From: Dermanyssus gallinae
Lineage: Eukaryota; Arthropoda; Arachnida; Mesostigmata; Dermanyssidae
Assembly (NCBI GenBank): GCA_003439945.1
Contig: QVRM01006574.1
Span: 869,501-933,500 of the forward strand
Direction of reading: 5' to 3'
DNA length: 64,000 nucleotides
Shown here: in pieces, positions 1-10,150 of the stretch
How the letters are laid out: each line of letters starts with the position of its first letter
Numbering within the stretch: position 1 is the first letter of the stretch
Translations under genes and position numbers: made by a program
Notes under the pieces: model-generated
Seen by the model: the letters and a program-made list of their open reading frames with translations, nothing else
Databases searched by the model: none
Told to the model about the DNA's origin: nothing

Positions 1-768
1 AGTGACCATGCCTCAGGGCCGGGTCCCCCTAGTGTCTCCAATACTAGTGGCACAAAAATGAACTCGTCGGTGAGCTGGGCGTATTTGTTGGTCTTTAGAC
101 GTTCAGCCTTGCGTGCTGCGGAGCCAGCGGCTGATGCGCTGGCCTCCATGTTCGAGGGGGCGAGCGTGTCGGTGACTGTAGCATCCCAAATAAGCGCCTT
201 TCCCCTTTCAAAAGGGATAAGGGTGAGACCGTCGGGCCTCTTTCCGTCGCTTCTCAGGAGGCCGGTTGGCTCTCGAATGCATGGCAGTAGAGCTGACCTT
301 AAGGCCCGGGCGGTAATCTCGTTAATCTCGCTGTGACGGCTTTGACGTCCTTCGCTTCTGTTGCAGGATAGCCCGTGGGTTCCCCAAATGTCCACTTGTG
401 CTCCGCACGGACACCGGTGTTCCTCGGTTAGTCTTGTTCCCAACCTCAAGCCGATGCACAGACGAAAACTCGTGATCAGGTAAAGTGCCAAGGTTTGAGG
501 AAGGGATGGCTTGGAGCCATTTGCTAGCCCCTTTTTGGACAACCGCCTGTAGTCGGGCTTTGTCTGCCGTGGACAGTGCATCGGAAAGTAAACGCTGATA
601 TTTAATGGATACTATGAGATCGTCATAGGACCTCTGCAGGTGTTTGTTTGCCTCTGGGAGTTGGCCTGCGAGGTTCTCGAATCTTGTATCAGCACCTTTT
701 TTGGCATCCTGGAAAGCCTGCAGGGCTATGGCCGGGCTGATGTGCTGGACTGTAGCTTCTGAGGCGTG
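1..768 (-). pseudogene. RLE-type LINE ORF2, C-terminal fragment
   Basis: Read on the minus strand, this is the end of an R2-like LINE polyprotein, cut by the window edge. In order it shows a helical spacer with LSDALSTADKARLQAV, a CCHC knuckle (CPCG then THGLSC, about 395-360), and a restriction-like endonuclease with KRPDG followed by ALIWDATVTDTLAPS (about 245-150). The PD...D spacing fits the PD-(D/E)XK nuclease of R2-group elements. The reading frame changes near 455-470, so the copy is broken. It aligns part for part with the C-terminal half of the LINE at 39,593-40,597, but the residues differ, so it is a related family and not a recent duplicate. There is no stop before base 1. The left end, including any 3' tail, lies outside the window. 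Confidence 0.75.
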
Positions 769-940
769 TAATAAGCATTGCCTCTAACTCGCGATACTTC
801 AGACTTTTTCGATTCTCCGCTAAATTGGCAATGGCGCCTGCTGATCTCGAGGCTCGACTCCTGTAAGACGGCGTCAGCGTGTCCCACACGGCTGCGTCCC
901 ACACAAGGGTCTTTCCGGAGGACCAGGACACCAAGGTCAT
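769..940 (-). pseudogene. Second RLE endonuclease fragment, other subfamily
   Basis: The minus-strand translation contains SSGKTLVWDAAVWDTLTPSY, then a serine/alanine-rich helix and a KYRELE motif. That is the same endonuclease core and following helix as in the neighbouring fragment, in a different version (AAVWDTL instead of ATVTDTL). It joins directly to the upstream part of the fragment at 1-768, so two endonuclease domains lie in series. The simplest reading is one truncated copy landing beside or inside another. Nothing recognisable continues above about 960. Confidence 0.55.
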
Positions 941-1458
941 CCCATCTTGTACAACTTGTACTCAACTAGGAACTTGTGTCACCTACTTCTCACTGTCTGT
1001 GTAAGCTTCTGAAGGACAGACAATTTGAATGTGATTATGGGTGAGCAGCCTCACTCCCACGGTAACGCTACAAACGACCTCATAGTGAAACTGGGTGCAG
1101 ACAAATTAAGTGAATATAAGATGCGTCGTTTCATCCAGAGGAGAAAGGCGTAGCCGTGCTTAGGGCAGAAGTCAAATGGATTGCGGAATCATAACGACGA
1201 TATTTAAGATCGACGGGTGAGGTCTTGCGTTTTAATCTGCCATAGTTGTCAAATGTACCCCAGTTAACCTTTCCAGCATCGCATTAATTACTGGACACTA
1301 CTAAATGACTGGAATATAGTTAATTTCTGATTCATGGCAGATAATTGTATTATATTTATATATTTTAAGTTGGTGTTGGTGATGACGGTCGCGCACTTGC
1401 AGACACGGACCGAGCTGTCTTCCCTGCTTTTCTGTTTCTGACTATGTATGACATCATG

Positions 1459-1497
<39 letters not shown>

Positions 1498-1747
1498 GAG
1501 ATATATGTCAAAAATACATTTGAATTATGGTCGGTATGTTAAAAATAAGTCTTCAAGGAAATTGAGAGTTTTATGTCGTTAGCCGGTGTGCCTTTATCTC
1601 TGCCCTCTAATAACTTCAAACCCAGACAACCGAGAACTGCATCGATAACACATTAGTAGTTGCTGCTTTATTAAAAATGGTTTGGTTTACAGTTCACACG
1701 CATCGCACTCGTAACTGTAATTTGTTCAACGGTGGCGCTTTGAGGCA
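941..1747. other. Unassigned spacer with (AT)n array
   Basis: No gene or known repeat is recognised. There is an AT-dinucleotide array at about 1,462-1,495. The right edge is the 3' flank of the R1-clade insertion. Confidence 0.5.
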
Positions 1748-1759
1748 TCAGCGCAAGTG
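1748..1759. repeat. Target-site duplication, 3' side
   Basis: TCAGCGCAAGTG occurs here and again at 7,317-7,328. The two copies exactly bracket the minus-strand LINE: this one abuts the poly(A) tail (a T run on the plus strand), the other abuts the LINE 5' end. This is the signature of target-primed insertion. Confidence 0.85.
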
Positions 1760-1790
<31 letters not shown>

Positions 1791-1956
1791 GAGGTAACTG
1801 GTAAAATGCGTTATGCACACCGGGCGACGTTGTTAAAGCCTCGGTAGTGTGGGACTCGCACCCACTAAAATCCAGTCGTCCTCTTTGCCCCTTGACGGGG
1901 GGTGGCCGCAGTACTGTCTTCTCGAGATTACTTCGCCTGGCCACTCTTCCTGCCAT

Positions 1957-4869
1957 TTAGGCTGCTCGGCTTTGTGCGGCGGTTATTTTCGCCTCAGAGA
2001 TACCTTGTGCGAATCTTCTTACTAGAATCCAGGATTTGTGATCTTTGAGGAGCGCCTCTACAAGGGCCTGGCATGTCAGGGGGTTCTGCAGTCCTATGTT
2101 CCGGGACAATAGCTCTCGCTCAGTGTCGAAGAAGGAGCACCGCTCATAGCAGTGCTTAACATCATCCGGCTCCCCCGAGTTGCACATGCGGCATCCAGGG
2201 GAGTCAGTTTTACCGATGCGGTGTAGGTACTGCTGAAAACAGGCACCATGGCCTGTTAACAGTTGCGCGAGTGGGTAGGTAAGCGAGCCGTGTTTGAGGC
2301 TGTACCATTTTTTAAGATCAGGAAGTATTGATCTTGTCCAATATCCAGGATGGCTTCCCACAGCCCTCCGTCAGAACGTTGGTTACAGGGCTTCTTGATG
2401 CCAATTCTTTTACTCTCAAATCCCAGGGAATTTGTCTGGAGAGTACCTGTACGGCTGCTGTAGAGGCCGTGCGACTTGCTCGTGTTAGGTTAAGCGCCAT
2501 AGGTCTTTGGGTCTTGTTGAGGAGGCGACGTGTTGTAGCTCTTGTAGTAGTGCGTTTCCATAATGGTGCGGCGTATAGCATGATGCTGTCTATTGCTGAT
2601 GCTAAAAGTCGGCGCCGAGAGTCGCTTGCCCCTCTGGTCCGTGGGAGGATTTTCCGTAACTCTGCTGAGGCTTTGGCTGCTTTCTTAGCTGCATAGCGCA
2701 CATGAGGTGTTCCTGTGAGAGCTCCGGGAGGATCACGCCCAGGTACTTGACCACGGGCGTGGGTGTTATTGGATGGCCTTCCAGGTGTAAATTTAGGTTG
2801 CGTGGAGGACGCTTCAGTCCGTTTAGAAGGATTGCTTCCGTTTTTTGTGAAGCCAGTTCAAGGCCAAGCGTGCGGAGGTGTTGTCGGATATCCGCCAAGG
2901 CTCCGTTGGCTGTACCTTCGAGCAAATCCTCGTCACTGGCGGTAACGATCAGTGCCAGATCGTCTGCGTAGGCGATAGAAAAAACTCCCGGGGGATGCGG
3001 CAGTCTTAGTACTCCATCATAGGTTATGTTCCACAGGGTTGGTCCCAGTACAGATCCTTGGGGAACCCCGGCAGTGACGGCGTAGTCCACTCCATCGTAT
3101 GTAAATGCTCGGTCCTTTAGATACGACGCTAGGATACGTCGTAGGTAGGGAGACACGCCTTTATTTCCAAGTGCTTGGTTTATGGCGTCCCACGAGAGCG
3201 TATTGAACGCGTTTTTGACATCAATAAGGACGGCAAGGCAGTGCGCCCGGTTTGCGATAGGTGAATTTCTTTGTGTTTCAGCTATGTTTAGAACTTTGCT
3301 GATAGCCGAGTGTGTGGAGTGCCCGGCGCGGAAACCATGCTGGTTTTCTGACAGCGCCTTCTTGTTTTCTAATTCTGTAACTAATCGCCCGTTGATAATA
3401 TGCTCAGCTGCCTTGGATAGGCAGGAGAGCATGCTTATAGGGCGGTATGCTGAGGGGTCTCCTTGTGGCTTCCCGGGTTTCGGGATAAGGGTTAGGCGTG
3501 CCGTTTTCCAAGGCTTTGGGTATTCTCCGCTGGTGAGAATTGTGTCCATCATGCGTTTGAATACCTTTGGATGGTTCTTTAGGAGTACGCGTACTGCTTG
3601 AGGGGGGACAGCATCTGGGCCCGGCGCTTTCCCTGGTCGTATGCGTTCAGCCACTATTCTGATCTCTTGAATTGAGATTGGCTCGAAGGAAAGATCTGAG
3701 GTTTCTTCAAAGACTACCGACTCCGGCAATGGTCTTTGTGGAAAGAGCGCATTTACAATCGGTCGCGCCACTTCTACAGGTGAAGGCGGCTGTGCGTGGC
3801 GCATTTTTTTTCGCACAATCATGTATTCTTTGCCCCAAGGGTTTCCCTCGACCTCCTCACCCAGAGAGATCCAGTGGTCTTTTTTACTAACCTTAATGGC
3901 TTTATGTAAGGCTCTTCGTGCTTCTTTGTACTTTTCCCATAGGTAGAAGAGTTCTCGTCGGTGCCTTGCTCTGCGGCGCGTGCATACTCGCCGTATGCGG
4001 TGGCAGGCCCTTCGCTTTTCGGCAATCCGATTATTCCACCAGTAGCACGGTGGTCGATTGGCTATCTTAGGGTGTGGGCGGGAGCTGGACTCTCGGCAGG
4101 CTTCCTCTAGTAGTGTAGAGATTTCTGCTGCCGAGCATTCAGTGAGGTTATGTACTTTTCTTCTTAATGCTTTCTGCAGGCGGGTATAATTTAGCCTGGG
4201 AAAACGTTGCGGTTTTGTAGGACGATGAAGCTGGGAAGAAGTTAGATTGACAGAGAAGGTTACGTAGAGATGGTCGGATAGAGTTTCTGCTTCCTCGTGA
4301 ATCCTCCAGTCGGTTACTCGGTGCGATAGTCTCTCTGATGCAAATGTCAGGTCTAATGTTGATTTGTGCCTGCCATTATCAAAGGTGTATCCCTGGGTGT
4401 TCATGAGTTGTAGATCCGCCCGGGTTGCCCATTCTAGCAGGATCTCTCCCTTCCTTGATGAGGACCTGCTTCCCCACAGACTGTGGGCCGCATTGAAGTC
4501 CCCTCCCACAATCGCCTTTCGGTGACCGCGAGCGCTCATGCTGAGGTCCAGTTCTTCAAGGAAGTCCTCATATTCCTGTAGGGTGGAGTTCGGAGAGATA
4601 TAGACTGAGTAGATCGCGAAGTGGTAAGTGGTAATAAAGGAGAAGTGGGTCCCCTGTCCCACTGACGTGGGCGAGTATCTTGTAAGAAATACCTTTATCG
4701 AAGCGGATTTGTTACCAGCGTGGGGCCCGGGTTGAGAAAGCTGTGTGGTAGGGGTCTCGGAGAGAAGCAGGATTTCTATGTCGTTTTCGGTTGCGAATTG
4801 GGACGCCAGATCGTATGCTCTGGGGGCTCTACGGAGGTTTATTTGCAGTATTTTAATTTTGCTGGTCAT
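1957..4869 (-). pseudogene. R1-clade ORF2: APE endonuclease and reverse transcriptase
   Basis: The first frame (4,869-2,602) starts at an ATG inside the end of ORF1. It carries the apurinic-type endonuclease: an N-terminal ILQINLRRA, the VGGDFNAAHSLWG catalytic stretch, TLDLTFAS and LSDHLYVTF. Next come the polymerase motifs PGKAPGPDAVPPQAV, LIPKPGK, AYRPISMLSC, QHGFRAGHST, LIDVKNAFNTLSW (motif A), GVPQGSVLGPTLWN (B) and IAYADDLALIV (C), then VKYLGVIL. The frame shifts near 2,700 (continuing at 2,701-2,318) and again near 2,350 (continuing to the stop at 1,957), where the C-terminal knuckle CRMCNSGEPDDVKHCYERC lies. All catalytic residues I looked for are present; only the two frameshifts disable it. 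It nicks target DNA and primes cDNA synthesis from the nick. Confidence 0.85.
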
Positions 4870-6775
4870 TTTGATTGTGGTTTACTCGGAGGTTTGTAAC
4901 CCGTTGTCTATATGCTGGGCATTGCGTTGTAGTGGCGTAGTGTCCATCTACGTTGCATACGTAGCACCTACTATTGGCCGTGCAGCTCTTTGCGACGTGT
5001 CCTTGTCCTCCGCATTTGAAGCAGGGAGGTTGGGTTGGTCGGGCTGCGGTACAGTCCCTGGCCGTGTGGTTAAAGCTCAGGCACAGTGAGCACTGCGGTA
5101 CCGAGACCATTTCGTCTATGCGGCACCGAGTCCAACCAAGGTGTATATGTCTTTGACGTAGCAATCTTTGGGCTTCCTCTGGTGGCATTTTAACAATGCA
5201 CGAGAAGTCGCCCGCCCGGGTTTTCTTTAGCGGACTTAAGGTAAAAGCCATTTCCGGTGCTCCGTTCTTGGTAAGCGCTTTGAGGATGTCTTTCGGCTCG
5301 ATGGACTCATCTAGGTCCCGGATTATCATAGCCTTGGTCTGTGAGACCGCTTGGGCTGTCGCTTCCAAAGACGCCTTCTCCTTTATGTGCTGAAGAAATC
5401 TGCCGGTGGCATCGGGAGTAGTCCCTTGCACGATCAGTCGGATTTCGCCTGTAGCTGTTCTTGAGGCTCTTTTAACATCCACTCCAGCTGTCGCTGGGTC
5501 AATGTTGTTCCTGAGTGCACGTAGGGCTTCAGCATAGGATGAATTGCCTGACTTCACGACAACTGCAAAGGTAGAGTCAGGCTTCTTTCTTTTCTTTTTG
5601 TCGTGAGCCTCTTCTATTTTCCGGCCTTTAACTCGGATTTCCACGGTCATTCCTGGATGTTTCGCGAGGGCTTGTTCTAATACGTTTCTCAACAGAGTAA
5701 TATCGGCTGTTGCCGGGATGGCCACTGCCGCTGCCTGGATGTCTCTAGTTCTAAGGAAGCCGCAGAGACTGGTTGCTGCCTCTCTCAGGACTTGCAAAGA
5801 AAAATCGTTTTCGTTTTCTTCAGTATGCGGGATCATTCGTGCGTAGAGTGCTCGTGTTGGAGCTGGAGTGTTTTCAACTCCCTCGATTGTTAAGATGTCC
5901 CGATTTTGCAGGAAAATAGTCTTCCCTTCCTTAAGGTGCGGCAATGCATCCTGCAGTCCAGGGAACTGTGGCGATAGTCGGTTTATAAGGCGTTCGTCTT
6001 TGTCGGACTTTTGTGAAAGCAGTAAGGCTCTTGCTGGGGCCTTGTCAGCTAAAATACTTGCTTTACTGAGGCTGGTGCTAGTATAAGTGCGCGCCGGCCA
6101 CTCCCTTTGCATGAGGTCTGCATATTGTTCGTCGGTTAGTTCCTCTTTAACGAGAAGGCCTTGTATCTCTGCAGCTATAAATTCCTCTGGCGGCGAGAGA
6201 GGTGCAAGCTCTGGGAGTGGGTCGGTATTTGTTTCGACGGACTGTCCCTTTGTTCTGGCGGGAGTGAAACCTACGTCAAGCGCTCTACGGCAGATTTCAC
6301 GTATATTTAGGCCCATAGTTCCCACTGCTTTAGAGATTTGCAGGTGCGTAGTTCGGTGTTTGCTGACTAGTTGTTCTATGTCGGCCACTGACGTCAGTAG
6401 GAACTGTAGGTCTTTTTCGTTTACATAGCTAGGCGAAGGAGGCTCTTCTTGCTCCGGACTCGTAGGCGCGCGGGTTTTCTTCTCTGATTCAGGAGTGTAG
6501 CTTGCTTTTCTCTTAAGGGAGGCAGATCTAGGCTCGCTCTGAGTGTCCATAGCTTCGTCTGGGAGTGTTGCTTCCTCAGGTTTTGCTACTGGTAGAGGCG
6601 GCTGTTCCTGAGCCTGTTTTGTCTGGAGGCTCGCTTGTCGATTCAGAGCGCGAGAGTTGCGTCTACTGAATTGTGACGCAGGTCTCCATGCTTCCTCAAG
6701 CATGCTAGAGAGTTCCTCGTCATGTAACTCTTGAGTAGCTGAGGGCCCTGTCGGGCTGCCGCCAGAGGCGGCCAT
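4853..6775 (-). CDS. R1-clade ORF1, Zn-knuckle gag-like protein
   Basis: This is an uninterrupted frame of 640 residues from the ATG at 6,775 (MAASGGSPTG) to a TAA at 4,853-4,855. The N-terminal half is acidic and proline/serine rich, with a basic patch (SLKRKASYTPESEKKTRAP). The C-terminus carries three zinc knuckles in a row: CSLCLSFNHTARDC, CFKCGGQGHVAKSC and CYVCNVDGHYATTTQC. This is the standard RNA-binding ORF1 of R1-clade LINEs, which packages element RNA. The last 17 bases overlap the start of ORF2 in another frame, so ORF2 is probably made by re-initiation or frameshifting. An in-frame TTG lies six codons upstream, but the ATG is the more likely start. Confidence 0.85.
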   Translation of the reverse strand: MAASGGSPTGPSATQELHDEELSSMLEEAWRPASQFSRRNSRALNRQASLQTKQAQEQPPLPVAKPEEATLPDEAMDTQSEPRSASLKRKASYTPESEKKTRAPTSPEQEEPPSPSYVNEKDLQFLLTSVADIEQLVSKHRTTHLQISKAVGTMGLNIREICRRALDVGFTPARTKGQSVETNTDPLPELAPLSPPEEFIAAEIQGLLVKEELTDEQYADLMQREWPARTYTSTSLSKASILADKAPARALLLSQKSDKDERLINRLSPQFPGLQDALPHLKEGKTIFLQNRDILTIEGVENTPAPTRALYARMIPHTEENENDFSLQVLREAATSLCGFLRTRDIQAAAVAIPATADITLLRNVLEQALAKHPGMTVEIRVKGRKIEEAHDKKKRKKPDSTFAVVVKSGNSSYAEALRALRNNIDPATAGVDVKRASRTATGEIRLIVQGTTPDATGRFLQHIKEKASLEATAQAVSQTKAMIIRDLDESIEPKDILKALTKNGAPEMAFTLSPLKKTRAGDFSCIVKMPPEEAQRLLRQRHIHLGWTRCRIDEMVSVPQCSLCLSFNHTARDCTAARPTQPPCFKCGGQGHVAKSCTANSRCYVCNVDGHYATTTQCPAYRQRVTNLRVNHNQNDQQN

Positions 6776-6960
6776 CACGGAGGGGGGTGGCAAGACTGAG
6801 ACCTGCCGGGCTTAAGTCTTGAGTCGCCGAGTCTGTGCTCAGCTACTCCCGTCCTTCAGTTAGCGAATGTGCGTGTATTACCCGCACTTGCTAATCTGTC
6901 GACTTGGAGTCGTTTCGCAACGTTTAAGTTTTGGCGCGCTTCCGCTCTCGAGTTATCGCG

Positions 6961-7106
6961 TACGTGGCGCCGTTCGAGTTGCTGCACGCGGCGGTGTTTC
7001 GAAGTTGTACGCGGCGGTGTTTCGAAATTGTACGTGGCGGCGCTTCGATTCTGCACGTAACGGCGTTCGAATTGCCGCACGTGGTGCCGTTCGAATTGCC
7101 GTCTGT
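6961..7106 (-). repeat. 23-24 bp tandem monomers in the LINE 5' leader
   Basis: About five and a half diverged units of 23-24 bp each contain a TTCGA core and a GCACGYGGCGG-like block. They fill the leader between the element start and ORF1 and are GC-rich next to AT-rich flanks. Tandem monomers at this place act as internal promoters in some other LINEs (mouse L1 is the known example); the same role here is inference. Confidence 0.75.
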
Positions 7107-7289
7107 TACACTAAGTATTAGACAGTATGAAGTTAGAAATTTCTCACCCGCGTAGTCGTTGCTGTCGTAGATGAGTAGTCCGGAACTTGGTGCTGACCTG
7201 AGGTGTCGGGAGTAGTGGTTGCGTTTGCCGCAGATGCGACAGGCTCCCAGTATCACCCTTTATCACGGAGCACTCACAAAACACGTCCG

Positions 7290-7314
7290 TACGCTACGGC
7301 GGTCGGGTAGCGTA
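7290..7314 (-). promoter_or_regulatory. Terminal hairpin at the LINE 5' end
   Basis: TACGCTAC (7,290-7,297) pairs perfectly with GTAGCGTA (7,307-7,314) across a 9-base loop, within three bases of the inferred 5' end of the element. It would form at the very start of the transcript. Its role is unknown. Confidence 0.55.
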
Positions 7315-7316
7315 TG

Positions 7317-7328
7317 TCAGCGCAAGTG
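7317..7328. repeat. Target-site duplication, 5' side
   Basis: Second exact copy of TCAGCGCAAGTG, next to the inferred 5' terminus of the R1-clade element. Confidence 0.85.
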
Positions 7329-8495
7329 GTAAACATTGCAGAACCTGCATATGATATCCGACTATACTTAGTATAATTATTCTCGTAAACAAATGGGTTC
7401 AGACTGATCGTCTTGAGAAACCCTAGTGGTTTGGAATATGGGGTGTGTCCAGAGGCCCCTCATATAGCACAAAGATTATTATTATTACTATTGCATGCTC
7501 AACAATATTACAGGTGTGAGATCTGAACGTGTAATCGCAGATATTATGATGATTATTGTCGTCATGTGGTCTGGCGGAGTTGCAGTGTACAGAGACCGCA
7601 AAAACACTACTTTTACTTCATGTAGAGTCAACTGAATAGAGTTTAGCAAAATGTCCTTTACAACAGAGTGCGCTGCAAGACGTTGACTCTGCCTGAAAGC
7701 TGGAATTCAAGTCTCCTGGCTAGAATACCTAAAAAAAACCGAGACCCGTAAGCTCCAACATCTTACCATGAAGTAACAAATAAATGTGTCTTATCTATGC
7801 TGTTGTGTGCCATTGTGGCTTGTTGCCTAGATTTTGTGGAAACTGCCCGCAAAGGTGCATGGGTAATCGCGTCGGTTACTTAGATTTACTCAATGGTTGG
7901 GACCTCTCGCTCGTTCTATGCAAAATTGGAACATATTGTGGAGCTGTTTGCGTTAGCAAATCTGTGCTGAAAGTAAAGTCTTAGCTTGCCAGATAGAATG
8001 GGATATATACTCAAGAGCCTGTCAATATTCAGCTATTTATATGTCGCTGTTACGTGTAAAAAAAGTCCGTTCTACTTCCATTCCTTTTACGCAAGTTTAG
8101 CATATTTAGTATATTTCTTATACGCCTAGTTTGCATTCACATATAAAGGCGGTATTTCGGGAGTCGGAGGGTCCTTAGATTGGGTATAAATAGGCCTGTC
8201 TAATGAAACTAGTACACAATTTTTATTTTTGGCAGTACATTTAAATATATTTTCAATTTGCCTACGACAAATGAATCTCGTCGGCGCTTTGCGTATGTTT
8301 GCTGCATACGTCCCAAAACGTACTTCTCAACTGGGTAACGATTTCCGTAGTTGCTTAAAGGTGCCACTTTGTATTAAAACCCGCTTGTTCTGCATTCAAC
8401 CGTGCTTTATCTTGTTAGGCGATGCCTGCTAAAAATATCTAGTGTGGATCGCCCGTAGGGTGCACTGACTCCGCTGGCGCTGAGTAGCAATGTCG
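7329..8495. other. Unassigned spacer
   Basis: AT-rich DNA with short open frames only. No protein family, splice pattern or repeat was recognised. Confidence 0.4.
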
Positions 8496-9330
8496 TCATC
8501 TTATTATCTGGTTTGTCAAAAAAACAGTTAAGATTTCCGCAAATGATAGTCCTCTTCCAAATCCCTGCACAGGGCTGTTTTTAAGAAGAGTAGAATAGAT
8601 TTTGTTTGACCAGAAGATATTGCCTGCTTCGCCTGTGCTGGACACCTCACAATCGTGTGTCCTGGAGTGTCCTAAAGTCCATCGCCACAGTGAACGCACG
8701 TGGTGCTGAAAGCCTTCCCGATTCTGAACAGGTAGGACAGGAAGTCCCCGTGTTCCTTTCAGAACCTGGATGGTGCAGGAGGTTAGTTTTGCCGTGAATT
8801 GTCTGGTCATGTAGGTAGTCAGATATAACTATAAGAAGACAAAACGTTTTTTTGTGTTGAGGCTCTCGATTCTAACTCTACATGAAAGACTGTCCAATGC
8901 GTTTTTAACGCTGAGTGAAACGGCCACGAAAAGATCGCGTTTTCTTAGCGGAGACCTGCAGAGGAGTTTAGTATTTGATTAAGCCTGCTAAATGGCGCTA
9001 ATTTTTCAGCGCCCTTTCCGAAATCCGTATTGAGAATCAAATAAAATGCCGTTTCTCTCCGCAAAAGGAGGGCTGCCTCCAAGCTTCGGGTTTTGGAGGC
9101 CTGCCTTCACGATACACTTAAAACGTCTTGCCAAGGATCCAAGTAACCATGTTCGGCGGTGTGAAACAGGACCCTTTGGGATCGGAACAAGATCTGCAGC
9201 CTTTTATTATGCAGGGAACGAGTTAAATCGGAGAATATCCGTCGCCGCAGCGGCCACCGCTTCCGGATATTCCTTTATCAGTAGTAGTAGTAGTAGAACG
9301 GGTATACCATCCGGGTCCGGTTTAAGATAA
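8496..9330 (-). pseudogene. Decayed R1-like LINE reverse transcriptase
   Basis: Reading the minus strand from 9,330, fragments in changing frames give PDPDGIPV, then YPEAVAAATDILRF, LVPIPKGP, DSQYGFRKGR (9,035-9,006) and VSLSVKNALDSLSC (about 8,930-8,885). The last two match the GFR and motif A blocks of R1/Jockey-type polymerases. Below about 8,810 the text jumps to a C-terminal knuckle-like region (HVRSLWRWTLG), so motifs B and C appear deleted. Stops and frame changes are frequent. An old copy. Confidence 0.6.
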
Positions 9331-9479
9331 GTCTTCTATAAGACTGTTTAAGATGTTTTAGATCGTAAATTAGACTGCTTTATGCGGTTCTAGGAAGAAG
9401 ACTCAAACCTTTCTTAAGAACCATTCACCGTGTTCAGAGCACGTTGCTGAGAGAACAGGTATTCCCAAATTAGTGCGAT

Positions 9480-10150
9480 ACCATATGATGTCACCGAAGC
9501 CACCTTTAGCTTGTACAGCATTAGGGTTGTTGAATGTCGTCATCTAAGATGGCCCAGTTTCTTTTCAGGATAGCTACCAGTATTTTCAAAACTCTCGGCG
9601 GCTAGATTTTCCATGACGATATCCCTGAAAACAGTCTCAAACGCCGCCTTGTAGTCTTGGTAGACAGTATGCACGGCTTGGTGCCTGACGGTGAGCAAGT
9701 ACTTTAAGTTGTCTAAAAGCTGCTGAGAGGCGGTTATTGTCGAACGATTCGCGCAAAATCCATGCTGTTCTCAAGATAGTATTTCACTCGACGCTAGGAG
9801 AGCTGACAATGTAGATACAGCTTCTCTTTGGGACAGAGCGGGTCGCGTTTGCCTTTAGGGATGACCTTAGGCAAGCATTTCAACCTGGTTGCTGGAATTT
9901 CATCTGTTTCTAAGAACTTTTTAACGAGTGCTATTCAAATGGGCAATAGAATGACCGCCGCCAATATATATTCACTCCGTACGAGGTCAAGTCCGAAGGC
10001 CTTCATAATCCTTAGGATCTCAATCGCACTTTTAACTTTTATAAAAGATAACGGAGCGTCTGTCTGTTGGGATGACAGACACTTATATTCGTCCGATAAT
10101 TCAAACGATACCATACATGGCCTTAGGTGAGCCATCAGTCGTTGCAAATG
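9480..10150 (-). pseudogene. Second decayed LINE reverse transcriptase
   Basis: On the minus strand from 10,147: a block ending AIEILRIMKAFGLDLV (the KAxGPDxV finger motif), then CLPKVIPKG-like text near 9,870-9,840, then GFCANRSTITASQQLLDNL and VYQDYKAAFETVFRDIV (motif A) near 9,770-9,600. Order and wording resemble the minus-strand LINE at 28.8-30.3 kb (IPKVIPKAKGDP, HGFRQGKSI, LFVDLKAAFDTAPRN). Many stops and shifts. Confidence 0.6.

Larger units (their letters stand above)
1760..7316 (-). mobile_element. R1-clade LINE, near full length
   Basis: This 5.56-kb LINE reads from 7,316 down to 1,760. It has a 5' leader with tandem monomers, a Zn-knuckle ORF1 (6,775-4,853), an overlapping ORF2 with APE-type endonuclease and reverse transcriptase (4,869-1,957), a roughly 170-base 3' UTR and a poly(A) tail of about 27 bases (plus-strand T run, 1,760-1,786). 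A 12-bp target-site duplication flanks it. The two-ORF layout, the AYADDLAL polymerase motif and the C-terminal knuckle place it in the R1 clade (R1, TRAS, SART, Waldo relatives). The insertion site is not the 28S rDNA site used by R1 itself. ORF1 is open; ORF2 is broken by two frameshifts, so this copy could not move unaided. Confidence 0.88.
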
